64,000 nucleotides of DNA from Bradyrhizobium sp. NFR13 (GTDB lineage: Bacteria > Pseudomonadota > Alphaproteobacteria > Rhizobiales > Xanthobacteraceae), in NCBI RefSeq assembly GCF_900114605.1, contig NZ_FOTP01000001.1, positions 1,116,001 to 1,180,000 on the forward strand. The letters run 5' to 3'. Numbering within the stretch: the first letter of the stretch is position 1; each line of letters opens with the position of its first letter. Position numbers and translations under genes: made by a program. The notes below the pieces were generated by a model. That model searched no databases and was not told where the DNA came from. It saw only the letters and a program-made list of their open reading frames with translations. This document shows positions 18,074-27,875 of this stretch, piece by piece.

Positions 18074-19204
18074 ATGTCGCGCCCCGAGCTGAAGAACTTT
18101 CGCCGTATCGTCGTCAAGGTTGGCTCGTCGCTGCTGATCGATTCCGCGGCCGGCGAAGTCAGGGCCAAATGGCTTGCGGCGTTGGCTGCCGATATCGCCA
18201 AGCTGCATGCCGACGGTCGCGACGTCCTCGTGGTCTCATCAGGCTCGATCGCGCTCGGCCGCAGCCGCCTCAAGCTTCCGCGCGGTCCGCTGAAACTCGA
18301 AGAGAGCCAGGCCGCCGCTGCCGTCGGGCAGATCGCGCTGGCGCGCATCTGGTCGGAAGTACTGGGCCATCACGGCATCGGTGCCGGACAGATTCTCGTG
18401 ACGCTGCAGGACACCGAGGAACGTCGTCGTTACCTCAATGCGCGCTCGACCATCGGCAAACTGCTGGAATGGCGCGCTGTGCCGGTCATCAACGAGAACG
18501 ATACGGTCGCGACCAACGAGATCCGCTATGGCGACAATGATCGCCTCGCGGCACGCGTCGCGACCATGGCATCCGCCGATCTGCTGGTGCTGCTGTCGGA
18601 TATCGACGGGCTCTACACTGCACCACCCGGCGCCAATCCCGATGCGAAGCTGATTCCCATCGTCGACAGCGTCACTGCCGAGATCGAAGGCATGGCGGGC
18701 GCTGCCGAGAGCGAATTGTCGCGCGGCGGCATGTACACCAAGATCGAGGCTGCCAAGATCGCGACCACCGCGGGCACGCATATGATCATCGCGTCCGGCA
18801 AGGTCGAACATCCACTGCAGAAGATCGCCGATGGCGGCCTGTGTACCTGGTTCCTGACTCCTGCAAATCCCGTCACTGCGCGCAAACGCTGGATTGCGGG
18901 ATCGCTGGAACCGAAAGGCACGCTGACCATTGATGCAGGTGCGGTCGCCGCACTCCGTGCCGGCAAGAGTCTGCTGCCTGCCGGCGTCATCAAGGTGGAA
19001 GGTGACTTCGCACGCGGCGACGCCGTTATCGTGCGTGGACCGGACACGCACGAAATTGGCCGCGGCCTCGTGGCTTATGACGCAGACAATGCTGAGAAGA
19101 TCAAAGGCCGCTCATCTCCGGACGTGATGATTATTCTTGGGATCAGCGGCCGCGCCGAAATGATCCATCGCGACGACCTCGTGATTTCGGGATCACGAAG
19201 TTAA
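18074..19204 (+). CDS. proB: Glutamate 5-kinase
   Basis: The 376-residue enzyme has an amino-acid-kinase domain at residues 8-260 ([68 protein letters not shown]) and a C-terminal PUA domain at 280-360 ([20 protein letters not shown]). It phosphorylates glutamate in the first step of proline synthesis and is feedback-inhibited by proline. It follows obgE closely. The partner proA is not in the window; unrelated genes follow instead. Confidence 0.96.
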   Translation: MSRPELKNFRRIVVKVGSSLLIDSAAGEVRAKWLAALAADIAKLHADGRDVLVVSSGSIALGRSRLKLPRGPLKLEESQAAAAVGQIALARIWSEVLGHHGIGAGQILVTLQDTEERRRYLNARSTIGKLLEWRAVPVINENDTVATNEIRYGDNDRLAARVATMASADLLVLLSDIDGLYTAPPGANPDAKLIPIVDSVTAEIEGMAGAAESELSRGGMYTKIEAAKIATTAGTHMIIASGKVEHPLQKIADGGLCTWFLTPANPVTARKRWIAGSLEPKGTLTIDAGAVAALRAGKSLLPAGVIKVEGDFARGDAVIVRGPDTHEIGRGLVAYDADNAEKIKGRSSPDVMIILGISGRAEMIHRDDLVISGSRS

Positions 19205-19341
19205 GCAGCGATGCTTCGCCTGAATGACGTAACGCGCAATCCGTAAACTTGGCGCCGGACGCTCGCCATCATTGTGCCATTCCCGCGTACTTCGTTGCGC
19301 GCCATACAATCAGATAGCCAATTTTTAGGAAGGCCCATTTC

Positions 19342-19563
19342 ATGACCCGACTTTTGATCATCCCGTTCCTGCTGATCGCAACGTCCGCTTTCGCGCAAGG
19401 CGGCAACACATCAGCCAATCAGTCGGCCTGCTCACGCGACGTCTCGCGCTTCTGCCGCGCCAAGATGAATGATGGCGACATGGTCGTGCTCAGCTGCCTC
19501 AAGGAAAACCGTTCGAAGCTCAGCAAGGCCTGCGCGAAAGTTCTCGCCGAGAATAATCAATAG
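19342..19563 (+). CDS. Small secreted Cys-rich (GLG1-type repeat) protein
   Basis: The 73-residue product has a signal peptide (MTRLLIIPFLLIATSAFAQ) and a mature part of about 54 residues with one cysteine-rich repeat: ACSRDVSRFCRAK, VVLSCLKEN, KACAKVL. The four Cys (C-x6-C, then C-x10-11-C) match the Cys_rich_FGFR/GLG1 repeat found in many alphaproteobacterial periplasmic peptides. It presumably forms two disulfides in the periplasm. Function unknown. The coding frame and AGGAAGG upstream support a real gene. Confidence 0.75.
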   Translation: MTRLLIIPFLLIATSAFAQGGNTSANQSACSRDVSRFCRAKMNDGDMVVLSCLKENRSKLSKACAKVLAENNQ

Positions 19564-19618
19564 CGGCCAAAGCGGTTTCGAGCGAAGTGGGCACCAGCTC
19601 GCGTCAAAATAAGAAGTT

Positions 19619-21307
19619 CTAACCGCTGCTGCCGGCCGGCGTCGCGACAGGAAGCACCTCGGCCGCTGCGCGATCGGGCGTATCGTCCTTCCAGCGCACC
19701 GAACCGAACGGCCGCTCCAGCATGCGGCGCACGCGGACCGGATCCGGCCCGAGATGGAATGCCACTGCGCGCTGATACAGTGCGCGTTCGGACTGCGTCG
19801 CGCGGTTGCGCTGGCGCAGGAAGTCGAGCCAGGTCGGGCAGTGATAGCGCTCGGTCCATAGTTCAGGATCGGCGATATCGCGCGCGATCGACCAGCCATA
19901 GGCGCCGTTGCGCTGGCGCGAGAGCTGCACGTCCTGCATCACGCCGTGAAACGCGCGTGCGCTCTCCTGATCCACACGATATTCGATCTCCACCACCAGC
20001 GGGCCACTGCGCGCCGTCAACTGGAGCTGCACTTCGGGATCGGCGAGAGTCTCGGCATCCTCATCGCGCGCGCCGGTCGGTGGCATCCGTAGGAACAGGC
20101 CAAACAGCGGCGAGAGAAACATCGCTCCGCCGGACACCAGCAATGCCGCTTCGACGCCGACCATGTCTGTGAGATGCCCCCAGCCCCAACTGCCAATCGC
20201 GATGCCGCCGGCAATCGCAGCCTGAAAGGCGGCGAGCGAACGTCCGGCAACCCAGCGCGGCGCCGAGAGCTGTACGCCGATATTGAACAGCGCGACCGCC
20301 AGCATCCAGACCGAGCCGGCCACCACCAGCGCCGCCGCCGTGATTACCGGCTCGCTGCTGACCGCGACGACGGCAATCGCGACGCCCATGATCAGCGCGC
20401 AGGCCCGGATCGAACTTTCGCCGCTCAGATGCTTGCGGACATGCCCAATATTCATTGCTCCGATCACCGCACCCATGCCGAAGGCGCCGAGCATGATGCC
20501 ATAGGTCTGCGCCCCGCCATGCAGCAGGTCGCGCGCAACCAGCGGCATCAGCGCCGAGACCGAACCACCACAGATGCCGGTGATCAGCGTGCGCGTCAGC
20601 ACGATCTTGATCGACGGCGAATTAGCAATGTAACGCACGCCGGACACGATGGCCCGGCTCAGCCGCTCACGCGGCAGCCGCGACACATCGACCTTGCGAC
20701 GCCACAGGAACAGCACCACCAGCAACGGGATGTAGAGCACCGCATTGGCCGCGAAGGCTGCGACGGCACCGGCGGTGGCAACCACGATGCCGCCGATCGC
20801 CGGGCCGAAACTGCGCGCGATATTGTAACTGATGCCGTTCAGCGCCACGGCGGATGGCAGTACCTCCGGCGGCACCTGCTCGCCCACGGAGGATTGCCAG
20901 GCCGGTCCGAACAGCGCCATGCCGCTGCCGATGATGAAGCAGAAGGCGAGCAGGATGTTCGGCGTGATGTGGCCGGTCCAGTCCAGCATCGTCAGCATGG
21001 TGGCGCCGACCAGCGACAGCACCAGCGAAGCCAGCGACACGACACGGCGGTCATACATGTCGGCCACGGCGCCTGCAGGCATCGAGATCAGCATGATCGG
21101 CAGCATCAGGGCGGTCTGCACCAGCGCCACCTTGTCCGCCGACGCGGTCATTTGGGTCATCGCCCAGGCGGCGCCGACGCTCTGGATCATCAGGCCCAGA
21201 TTGGACAGCAGGCTGGCCAGCCAGATCCGCCGGAACACCGCAAACCGCAGCGGGGCGGCAATGCCGTCGGAGGGAAGAACCACTGGTTTCGCTGCTTCGG
21301 CCATCAT
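19619..21307 (-). CDS. Second MFS exporter with ABM-like C-terminal domain
   Basis: Taken from the MMAEAAKP start, the protein is 562 residues and resembles the exporter at 1638-3272 along its whole length: MFS_3-type membrane part (about residues 20-420, with AGAVADMYDRRVV), then a soluble ABM-like tail (VVEIEYRVDQESARAFHGVM, RNGAYGWSIARDIADPELW). The frame stays open far upstream, but that part is antisense to the lipase gene. Another possible start, MALQSLSAADDG, lies at 21346. It diverges from the lipase-like gene. Probably an inner-membrane efflux protein; substrate unknown. Confidence 0.85.
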   Translation of the reverse strand: MMAEAAKPVVLPSDGIAAPLRFAVFRRIWLASLLSNLGLMIQSVGAAWAMTQMTASADKVALVQTALMLPIMLISMPAGAVADMYDRRVVSLASLVLSLVGATMLTMLDWTGHITPNILLAFCFIIGSGMALFGPAWQSSVGEQVPPEVLPSAVALNGISYNIARSFGPAIGGIVVATAGAVAAFAANAVLYIPLLVVLFLWRRKVDVSRLPRERLSRAIVSGVRYIANSPSIKIVLTRTLITGICGGSVSALMPLVARDLLHGGAQTYGIMLGAFGMGAVIGAMNIGHVRKHLSGESSIRACALIMGVAIAVVAVSSEPVITAAALVVAGSVWMLAVALFNIGVQLSAPRWVAGRSLAAFQAAIAGGIAIGSWGWGHLTDMVGVEAALLVSGGAMFLSPLFGLFLRMPPTGARDEDAETLADPEVQLQLTARSGPLVVEIEYRVDQESARAFHGVMQDVQLSRQRNGAYGWSIARDIADPELWTERYHCPTWLDFLRQRNRATQSERALYQRAVAFHLGPDPVRVRRMLERPFGSVRWKDDTPDRAAAEVLPVATPAGSSG

Positions 21308-21469
21308 CGTCCCGTCGTCTGCTGCAGATAGCGACTGCAGGGCCATACGGGGCCTGATTCCCCGCTGGCGTATCCAAGGTGATGCCTGCGAAACGCGTTG
21401 TCTGTCCAGTGCCTGCTCCGCTATCACAGCGGCAAGCGCCGGTAGTGCGCAGATAGAGGGAGACCAGCC

Positions 21470-22846
21470 ATGGCGCTGTCGCGAAGAACCATTCTCACAG
21501 GCGCAGCGATGCTGCCGCTGGCCGTCCATGCGCTCCGTTTCGAGGCGGTTGCACAGACCACCCCCAGCGCAGCGACCGGTTCCGACATTCCCCCGATTCT
21601 GTTCGTCCACGGCAATGGCGACCACGCGGCGCTCTGGATGACGCAGATCTGGCGCATGGAAACCAATGGCGTGCCGCGCAACCGCCTGATGGCACTCAAT
21701 TTCACCGATCCGCTGGCGCGCAGCGACGATGCTGTGGCGCAGCAAAGCCGCTCCTCCACGGAGGACCAACGCCGCGAGCTCGGCGAGGCCATCGCGGAAC
21801 TGAAAAAGCGCACGGGCGCTGCGAAAGTGGCGCTGGTCGCCAATTCGCGCGGCGGCAATGCGGTGCGCAATTACATCAAGAATGGCGGCAGCGCCGATGT
21901 CAGCCACGCCGTCCTGTGCGGCACGCCCAATCACGGCGTGTTCGACTGGGCCGACAGTCCCGGCAGCGAATTCAACGGCCGCGGGCCGTTCCTCAAAGGA
22001 CTCAATGGCACCGAAGGCCCCGAAGTGACAGAGGGTACTGCGTTCCTGACGCTGCGCAGCGACGGCATCGACAAATATGCGCAGCCCGATGGCCGGCTGC
22101 TCGGCAAGCCGGGCGTGGCCACCGGCGTCAAATCCGATGGTCCGGCGCTGCGCGGCGCCACCAATCTGGTCCTCGGCGCCATCGATCATCGTGAAACCGG
22201 CTTTCACCCCCGCGCCTTCCGCGAGATCTACAAATTCATCGCCGGCCGCGAACCCGCGCGGATCGATATCGCGCCGGAAAATGACGTGAAAATCAGCGGT
22301 CTCGTCACCGGCACGCCTGGCGGCGTGCCGACCAACCGGCCTGTCGCGGATGCCATGGTCGAGGTGTATCGCGTCGCGCCTGACACGGGCGAACGGATCG
22401 GGGCAGCGCTCCATGCAGCCCGCACATCCGCCGATGGCCGCTGGGGTCCGGTTCAGGTCGACCCGACCTGGCCTGTCGAGATCGTGCTGACATCAGCCGG
22501 CGCGCCGATCACGCATTCATATCGCTCGCCATTCCCCCGCTCGTCCGACGTTGTGCATCTGCGCGCCGGCCGCGCGCTGGGACCTGCCGATACCAATGCC
22601 GGCGCCGTGATCTCGATGTCGCGTGTCCGCGGCTATTTCGGACTACCGCGCGATGTCGTGCTGCTCGACGGCAAGGAACCGACCGACGTGAAAGCCGGCG
22701 TGCCCACGGATTCGCTCTCGACAATCCGCCTTCCGATTACGGATATCGGACGTCCGGTGGCCGCGCTCTTCAACCAGGAGCGGATCGTGGTGTGCGCCTG
22801 GCCGGCGTCGGAAAGCCGGATCACGGTGGCGGAGTTCACCGAGTAG
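21470..22846 (+). CDS. Tat-exported alpha/beta-hydrolase (lipase/esterase-like)
   Basis: The 458-residue protein starts with a twin-arginine leader (MALSRRTILTGAAMLPLAVH). The hydrolase domain, about 40-260, has PPILFVHGNGDHAALW for the oxyanion region and VALVANSRGGNAVRNY with the nucleophile Ser. The elbow is A-N-S-R-G rather than the usual G-x-S-x-G. DH in GAIDHRETGFHPRAF supplies the probable catalytic His. Residues 270-458 form beta-rich modules (ISGLVTGTPGGVPTNRPVAD, VEVYRV) resembling carboxypeptidase-regulatory-like folds. It probably acts on esters or a polymer in the periplasm or outside the cell. Confidence 0.75.
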   Translation: MALSRRTILTGAAMLPLAVHALRFEAVAQTTPSAATGSDIPPILFVHGNGDHAALWMTQIWRMETNGVPRNRLMALNFTDPLARSDDAVAQQSRSSTEDQRRELGEAIAELKKRTGAAKVALVANSRGGNAVRNYIKNGGSADVSHAVLCGTPNHGVFDWADSPGSEFNGRGPFLKGLNGTEGPEVTEGTAFLTLRSDGIDKYAQPDGRLLGKPGVATGVKSDGPALRGATNLVLGAIDHRETGFHPRAFREIYKFIAGREPARIDIAPENDVKISGLVTGTPGGVPTNRPVADAMVEVYRVAPDTGERIGAALHAARTSADGRWGPVQVDPTWPVEIVLTSAGAPITHSYRSPFPRSSDVVHLRAGRALGPADTNAGAVISMSRVRGYFGLPRDVVLLDGKEPTDVKAGVPTDSLSTIRLPITDIGRPVAALFNQERIVVCAWPASESRITVAEFTE

Positions 22847-22870
22847 CCGACGACACCGCCCGTCGCCTTC

Positions 22871-22899
22871 ATGACGCCCGGATTTGCAACTGCTATAAT
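22871..22899 (+). promoter_or_regulatory. Extended -10 promoter candidate for the P450 gene
   Basis: TGCTATAAT (TATAAT at 22894-22899) is a perfect extended -10. ATGACG (22871-22876) lies 17 bases upstream as a weak -35. Start of transcription near 22906 would leave a leader of about 36 bases to the GTG start. Confidence 0.55.
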
Positions 22900-22941
22900 G
22901 AGGCCACACCCAGCGCCACATTCCAGGTTGCGAGGTCCATC

Positions 22942-24327
22942 GTGAGCATTGCCGAAGTCTACGACTTTCCCGCTACACGACAGCTCCTGGTGCCGCCGAG
23001 CCCGCCACGTGCGCCCGAGAACATGGGTGCGCTGGGGCGTATGTCCGCAATGCGCCGCAGTGCCATCGAGACCTGGGGCCAGCGCGCCTATGAGGATGAC
23101 ATCATCAAGGGCCGCTTCTTCGGCCATGCCAGTTTCATCCTCAACGATCCCGATGCAATCCGCCATGTGCTGGTGGACAATTACGAGAATTATACCCGCA
23201 CGCCCGCTGCATTTCGCGTGCTGCGGCCAATGCTCGGCGAGGGCCTGCTGCTCGCCGAAGGTCGCACCTGGAAGCACCAGCGCCGCACACTGGCGCCGGC
23301 CTTCACACCGCGCGCGGTCAACACGTTAGTGCCGCACATGATCTCGGCCGTCGATGACACACTGGCCGACTTGCAGCGTGCTGAAGGCAAGCCGGTCAAT
23401 CTGCGCGAGATCATGCAGCGGATGACGCTGGAGATCGCTGGCCGCACCATGTTCTCGTTCGGCATGGCCGAACATGGCGCGAAGCTGCGCGACTTCGTGA
23501 TGGAATACGGCGTGAATCTCGCTCGACCGCATTTCCTCGATCTGCTGCTTCCGCTGGGCTGGCCAACGCCGCAGGATATCTCGCGCGCCTTCTTCCGCAG
23601 ACGCTGGACAAAGTTCGTCGGCGAACTGATGGCTGCACGGCGCGCCACCGGCAAGAACGACGACGCGCCGCGCGATCTGTTCGATCTGATGGTGGCTGCG
23701 CGCGATCCGGAAACCGGCGCGTCCTTCACCGATGTGCAGCTCGGCGATCAGGTGGCGACAATGATCCTCGCCGGCCATGAGACCACGGCAACGGCGCTGT
23801 TCTGGGCGCTGTATATGCTGACGCTCGATCCAGCGACCCAGGAACAGGTCGCGGCCGAATCCCGTGCCGCCAGCGCGAGCGGTATGTTCGATATCGAACA
23901 TCTGAAATTCACCCGCGCGGTGATTGACGAAACCATGCGGCTCTATCCGCCCGCCTTCCTAATCGCGCGCGCTGCGGCGGGCCCTGATCGTCTGGCTGGC
24001 CAGTCTGTCGCCAGCAAGGACGTGATCCTGATCGCGCCCTGGCTGCTTCATCGGCACGAGAAATTGTGGCACGAGCCCAACGCCTTCATGCCGTCCCGCT
24101 TCATGCCCGGCGCGACGCCGCCGGACCGCTTCGCCTATCTGCCTTTCGGCGTCGGTGCCCGGGTCTGCATCGGCGCGCATTTCGCACTTGTCGAGGCCAC
24201 ATTGGCGCTGGCGAAAATCATCGGCGCGTTCCGCGTCGAGCTCCCGGATAAAGCACCTGTCATGCCGGTCGGCGTGGTGACGACACAACCGGATCACTCG
24301 CCACTGTTCCGGATTGAGCGACGCTGA
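22942..24327 (+). CDS. Cytochrome P450 monooxygenase
   Basis: The 461-residue enzyme is read from a GTG (VSIAEVYDFPATRQLLVPPS) seven bases after GAGGT; the longer upstream frame runs through the lipase stop and the promoter. P450 hallmarks: I-helix AGHETTATALFWALYML, K-helix EXXR in DETMRLYPP, and the haem loop FGVGARVCIGAH with Cys about 409. The sequence looks like the CYP102/CYP4-like bacterial group acting on fatty acids or terpenoids. No ferredoxin or reductase gene is adjacent, so redox partners must come from elsewhere. Substrate unknown. Confidence 0.92.
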   Translation: MSIAEVYDFPATRQLLVPPSPPRAPENMGALGRMSAMRRSAIETWGQRAYEDDIIKGRFFGHASFILNDPDAIRHVLVDNYENYTRTPAAFRVLRPMLGEGLLLAEGRTWKHQRRTLAPAFTPRAVNTLVPHMISAVDDTLADLQRAEGKPVNLREIMQRMTLEIAGRTMFSFGMAEHGAKLRDFVMEYGVNLARPHFLDLLLPLGWPTPQDISRAFFRRRWTKFVGELMAARRATGKNDDAPRDLFDLMVAARDPETGASFTDVQLGDQVATMILAGHETTATALFWALYMLTLDPATQEQVAAESRAASASGMFDIEHLKFTRAVIDETMRLYPPAFLIARAAAGPDRLAGQSVASKDVILIAPWLLHRHEKLWHEPNAFMPSRFMPGATPPDRFAYLPFGVGARVCIGAHFALVEATLALAKIIGAFRVELPDKAPVMPVGVVTTQPDHSPLFRIERR

Positions 24328-24464
24328 CGTTATTTCAACACGTCCTTTCCTCACGTCTTCCCCGCCACCCCGCACGCTCATGGCCTGCAAGGCGGAACGA
24401 CAAGTTGAAGTGTTGCGGCAAAGCCTGTCTTGGATGCAGCGCCTGTTTGGCCTAAACTGAAGCC

Positions 24465-25874
24465 ATGAGTGATGTTCAGGCACAATTCGCGACATTGAAC
24501 CAGACGATCGATCCCGCCGTGGCGGATGCGATTGCGCAGCTGATCCGCGACGGCGAGGACCACGAACTCAATCGTATCAACGTGCTAGATTTTGCGGCAC
24601 GCCGCGGCCTGAACGAAGAGCGCGTCATTTCCGGCTTCCTGCATGCCTCCCGCCTCGGCCTGTTCGACCTGACCTGGAATGTGCTGTGCCCGGGCTGCAG
24701 CGGCGTCCTCGACGCCCACAGCACGCTGAAATCACTACGCCACGACGACTACCATTGCGGGCTCTGTGCCTGCGGCTATGAAGCGTCGGTTGACGAGCAG
24801 GTCGAGGTGGCGTTCACGGTTGCGCCGCGGGTCCGGCACATCGCTGCACATGACCCCAATACGTTGCCGCTCTGGGAATATTTCAAGCAGGTGTTCTGGA
24901 GCTCCGGCGTCGATCTCAACCAGGAATCGTTTGCGTCACTCACCGATGAAGTGACGCTGGACGCAATGGAATTGCCGGCGCATGAAAAAGCGGTGATGTC
25001 GCTGCACTTGCCAGCGGAATTCGTCATCGTGTTCGAGCCGGTAACCCATGCCGCGCAGTTCATCGACGTGCAGGGCGAGCCGACCAAGGAACGACAGCAT
25101 CTGTCGCTGATCTACAACCGGCAGCATACGCCGACCGGCACCATCACAATGCAACCCGGACCGCTGCGGTTGTCCCTCGAGAACCAGACCGAGGTGCGCG
25201 TATTACCGTCGGTATTTGTCGCGGCCGAGGGCCTCCATCACCTGATCGGCAAGCGCAAACCGTTCCTCACAGCCAAGCGGATACTCACCAACCAGACCTT
25301 TCGCGATGTCTACAAGGCCGACAACCTCAATATCGATCAGCGACTAAAGATTACCTCGCTGACTTTCCTGTTCACCGACCTCAAGGGCTCGACCGCCTTG
25401 TATGAGCGCGTCGGCGATCTCGCAGCCTTCGACCTGGTCCGCGCGCACTTCCACGCACTGCTAGAGATCATTGCGTCGGAAGCCGGTGCTGTTGTGAAGA
25501 CCATCGGGGATGCCGTCATGGCGACCTTTACGCGGCCCGAACAGGCGCTGGCCGCGGGTCTGCGCATGCGCGCTGCGATGGAGCGACTGAACGAGGAACG
25601 CGGCACCAAAGACCTCGTGGTCAAAATCGGTATCCATGAGGGACCCTGCCTTGCTGTGATGCTGAACGAGCGGCAGGATTACTTCGGCCAGACCGTCAAT
25701 ATCGCTGCCAGGGTACAGGGCCTGTCGACCTCGCAGGCGATCCACGTCACCAGCCCGGTGATATCGGCGCAGGCGGTGGAAGCCATCCTGCAGAAGGCTG
25801 AAATCACGCCGATCCAGAAACATGCGGCCTTGCGTGGTATCGCCGACAAGGTCGTGGTCTATGAGATCCCGTGA
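24465..25874 (+). CDS. Class III adenylate/guanylate cyclase with zinc-ribbon-like and DUF5939-type N-terminal part
   Basis: The 469-residue protein has a C-terminal cyclase catalytic domain (about 293-435): metal Asp in LTFLFTDLKGSTALYERVG, second Asp in KTIGDAVMATF, and transition-state Arg in NIAARVQGLS. The N-terminal half holds a small helical region and a four-Cys cluster, CPGCSG then CGLCACG (about 70-104), which looks like a zinc ribbon, followed by a segment of DUF5939 character. No membrane helix is seen, so it is cytoplasmic. It presumably makes cAMP in response to a bound ligand or protein. Monocistronic. Confidence 0.85.
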   Translation: MSDVQAQFATLNQTIDPAVADAIAQLIRDGEDHELNRINVLDFAARRGLNEERVISGFLHASRLGLFDLTWNVLCPGCSGVLDAHSTLKSLRHDDYHCGLCACGYEASVDEQVEVAFTVAPRVRHIAAHDPNTLPLWEYFKQVFWSSGVDLNQESFASLTDEVTLDAMELPAHEKAVMSLHLPAEFVIVFEPVTHAAQFIDVQGEPTKERQHLSLIYNRQHTPTGTITMQPGPLRLSLENQTEVRVLPSVFVAAEGLHHLIGKRKPFLTAKRILTNQTFRDVYKADNLNIDQRLKITSLTFLFTDLKGSTALYERVGDLAAFDLVRAHFHALLEIIASEAGAVVKTIGDAVMATFTRPEQALAAGLRMRAAMERLNEERGTKDLVVKIGIHEGPCLAVMLNERQDYFGQTVNIAARVQGLSTSQAIHVTSPVISAQAVEAILQKAEITPIQKHAALRGIADKVVVYEIP

Positions 25875-26031
25875 CACGAGATCCGATAAACTACCGGTCG
25901 TCTCAATTGTTACTTAACTGTCATCAGCGCTTCGGGAACCCGGCCGCATTGCGCGCGTTCCATTTTCGCGTCACAAAGCACGAGCGCTTTCGCCACATGG
26001 CAGCCCGCTCGATCGTCTGGTTCAAAGAATA

Positions 26032-26511
26032 ATGCTGGAAAAACTGCGCCAATTCATTGCCGACGTGGTATCTCCCGATGCGCACGGAAATCAGGCATTC
26101 GACGATACCGGTTTCCGTCTTGCCGCCACGGCACTGATGCTTCACGTCATCTCGCTGGACGGCGCGCCCTCCGCAATCGAGAAAGCCAAGCTGCACAGCC
26201 TGATCGAGTCGCGTTTCGAGCTCGATCCCGGCACGGCTGACAGGCTTATCTCCGCTGCCACGCTCGTCGAAGGCGAGGCCGTCGACCTCTATCACTTTAC
26301 GAGCGTCATCATGCGCGTGGTCGACGAGCCCGGTCGTGTCCGTCTTGTCGAGATGATGTGGCAGCTTGTCTATGCTGACGGCCGCGTCAGTGAGTTCGAG
26401 GAAAATGTGGTCTGGCGCGCAGCCGACCTGCTCGCCGTTTCATCACGTGACCGGATGGAGCTCAAGCGACGCGTGGCGGGCGGCACAGCCACAACCGATA
26501 CGACTGTCTGA
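26032..26511 (+). CDS. TerB-family protein
   Basis: The 159-residue, mostly helical protein has the TerB/DjlA-like core at about 20-145: LAATALMLHVISLDGAPSAI, EKAKLHSLIESRF, MMWQLVYADGRVSEFEENV, with acidic clusters (LDG, ADGR) placed as in metal-binding TerB. TerB homologues occur in tellurite-resistance loci, but also widely as orphan genes, as here. No other ter gene is near, so resistance should not be assumed. The ATG lies about 157 bases after the cyclase stop. Confidence 0.75.
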   Translation: MLEKLRQFIADVVSPDAHGNQAFDDTGFRLAATALMLHVISLDGAPSAIEKAKLHSLIESRFELDPGTADRLISAATLVEGEAVDLYHFTSVIMRVVDEPGRVRLVEMMWQLVYADGRVSEFEENVVWRAADLLAVSSRDRMELKRRVAGGTATTDTTV

Positions 26512-26721
26512 GCAGGCGCAGCTTGACCGGCAAATGACGGCACCACGACGCATAACCAAAGTTTAATGCGCGGTCCCCGACAATTCATGCCACTGCTACG
26601 CATTCGGGAACCAAAAGCTTGCGGTACTCCAGTGGTCATTCCGGCTTGCACATCACGGGTATCCCTATTACGCCTGTAGATGCATGCAAATCGTTCTCAC
26701 GTATTTCAAGAGTACCTTATT
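26512..26721. other. Intergenic stretch upstream of the SDR gene
   Basis: About 210 bases without a supported gene. The stretch is less GC-rich than its surroundings, consistent with promoter DNA, but no clear -35/-10 pair or repeat was identified. Confidence 0.35.
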
Positions 26722-27501
26722 GTGACTGAGCGCGTGACGTTGATAACCGGGGCCTCGGCCGGAATTGGCGCCGAACTCGCCCGCATCTTCGCTGCGAACA
26801 AGCATCGCGTCGCTCTGGTTGCGCGCCGGGCCGAGCGTCTGAATGCGCTGGCCGCTGAAATCACGGCAGCAGGCGGTGCTGCGCCCATCATCATTCCCTG
26901 CGATCTCGAACAGCGCGACGCCTGCGCCCAGATCGCCGCCGCACTCGCTGCCGCCGATGTCGAGGTTGAGTATGTGGTCAACAATGCCGGCTTCGGCATG
27001 TTCGGTCGTGCGATCGAGATGGACCGCGACAGGCAACTCGGCATCATCGAGGTCAATGTTCGCGCACTGACGGATCTGTCACTGCGCTTTTCCGAGAGCC
27101 TGATCCGCAACAAGGGCGGCATTCTCAATCTCAGCTCGATCGCGGGCTTTTTGCCGGGTCCCGGAATGGCCGTCTACTATGCCAGCAAGGCCTATGTGTT
27201 GTCCTTCACCGAAGCACTGCGCCAGGAGCTTGGCTCCAAGGGTGTGCGCGTGACTGCATTGTGCCCCGGGCCGGTGCCTTCGGAATTCCAGGCACGCGCC
27301 GGATTCACGCCGGGCCTCGATTCGGCGATCCTCAATGTCTCGGCGGCCGACGTCGCCCTGCTGGGCTATCAGGGCCTGATGGCCAACAAGCGCACGGTTT
27401 TCCCAGGTCTCGGCATCAAGATCGTGCCGCTGTTGCTGCGGCTTTTTCCGCGCGGCTTCATCGCGGGGGCGGTGGCAAGGTTGCAGTTGAGACGGGTGTG
27501 A
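26722..27501 (+). CDS. Short-chain dehydrogenase (DltE-like classical SDR)
   Basis: From the GTG that gives VTERVTLITGASAGIGAELA the protein is 259 residues; an in-frame ATG 42 bases upstream lacks a ribosome site. Classical SDR motifs are complete: TGASAGIG for NAD(P), VVNNAGFGMFG, catalytic Ser in ILNLSSIAGFLPG, and YYASKAYVLSF (YxxxK). Arg residues after the second strand (ARRAER) favour NADPH. The C-terminal helix pair is slightly hydrophobic (IKIVPLLLRLFPRGFIAGAV), suggesting membrane association. Substrate unknown. A convergent tRNA-Ala follows. Confidence 0.88.
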   Translation: MTERVTLITGASAGIGAELARIFAANKHRVALVARRAERLNALAAEITAAGGAAPIIIPCDLEQRDACAQIAAALAAADVEVEYVVNNAGFGMFGRAIEMDRDRQLGIIEVNVRALTDLSLRFSESLIRNKGGILNLSSIAGFLPGPGMAVYYASKAYVLSFTEALRQELGSKGVRVTALCPGPVPSEFQARAGFTPGLDSAILNVSAADVALLGYQGLMANKRTVFPGLGIKIVPLLLRLFPRGFIAGAVARLQLRRV

Positions 27502-27603
27502 ACCCGGTCCGTGCGGGCTTCGGCGAGATATTCTTCGTTTAATTCGCTTTGTATGGTTGGGAGGGTCGCTGGCCGAGCCAGAGCTTGCGAAGCAAGCGAA
27601 GGA

Positions 27604-27679
<76 letters not shown>

Positions 27680-27875
27680 GATACGAACCAGGTCGCAGAG
27701 GCGATCCGGTCAGCAATCGGCGCCATTTACAATCCCCGTTAACGGCAAGTCAAGAACGTCGCAAAAGCGCGATTTTCCGGCACTTTTCGCCCGGAACTTC
27801 CCTTGTTTGAGGGGGGCTGAACCGATATTTAGCGGACAGTCGAATCCGCGACCTAACCCGCGAGCCATCCCCGCC

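Noticed and set aside
21308-22414. N-terminal extension of the second MFS gene
   Set aside because: The open frame upstream of the start is antisense to the lipase-like gene and has no exporter features.
26032-26511. Tellurite-resistance locus
   Set aside because: Only a single TerB-type gene is present; the family is widespread without resistance and no partner ter gene is near.
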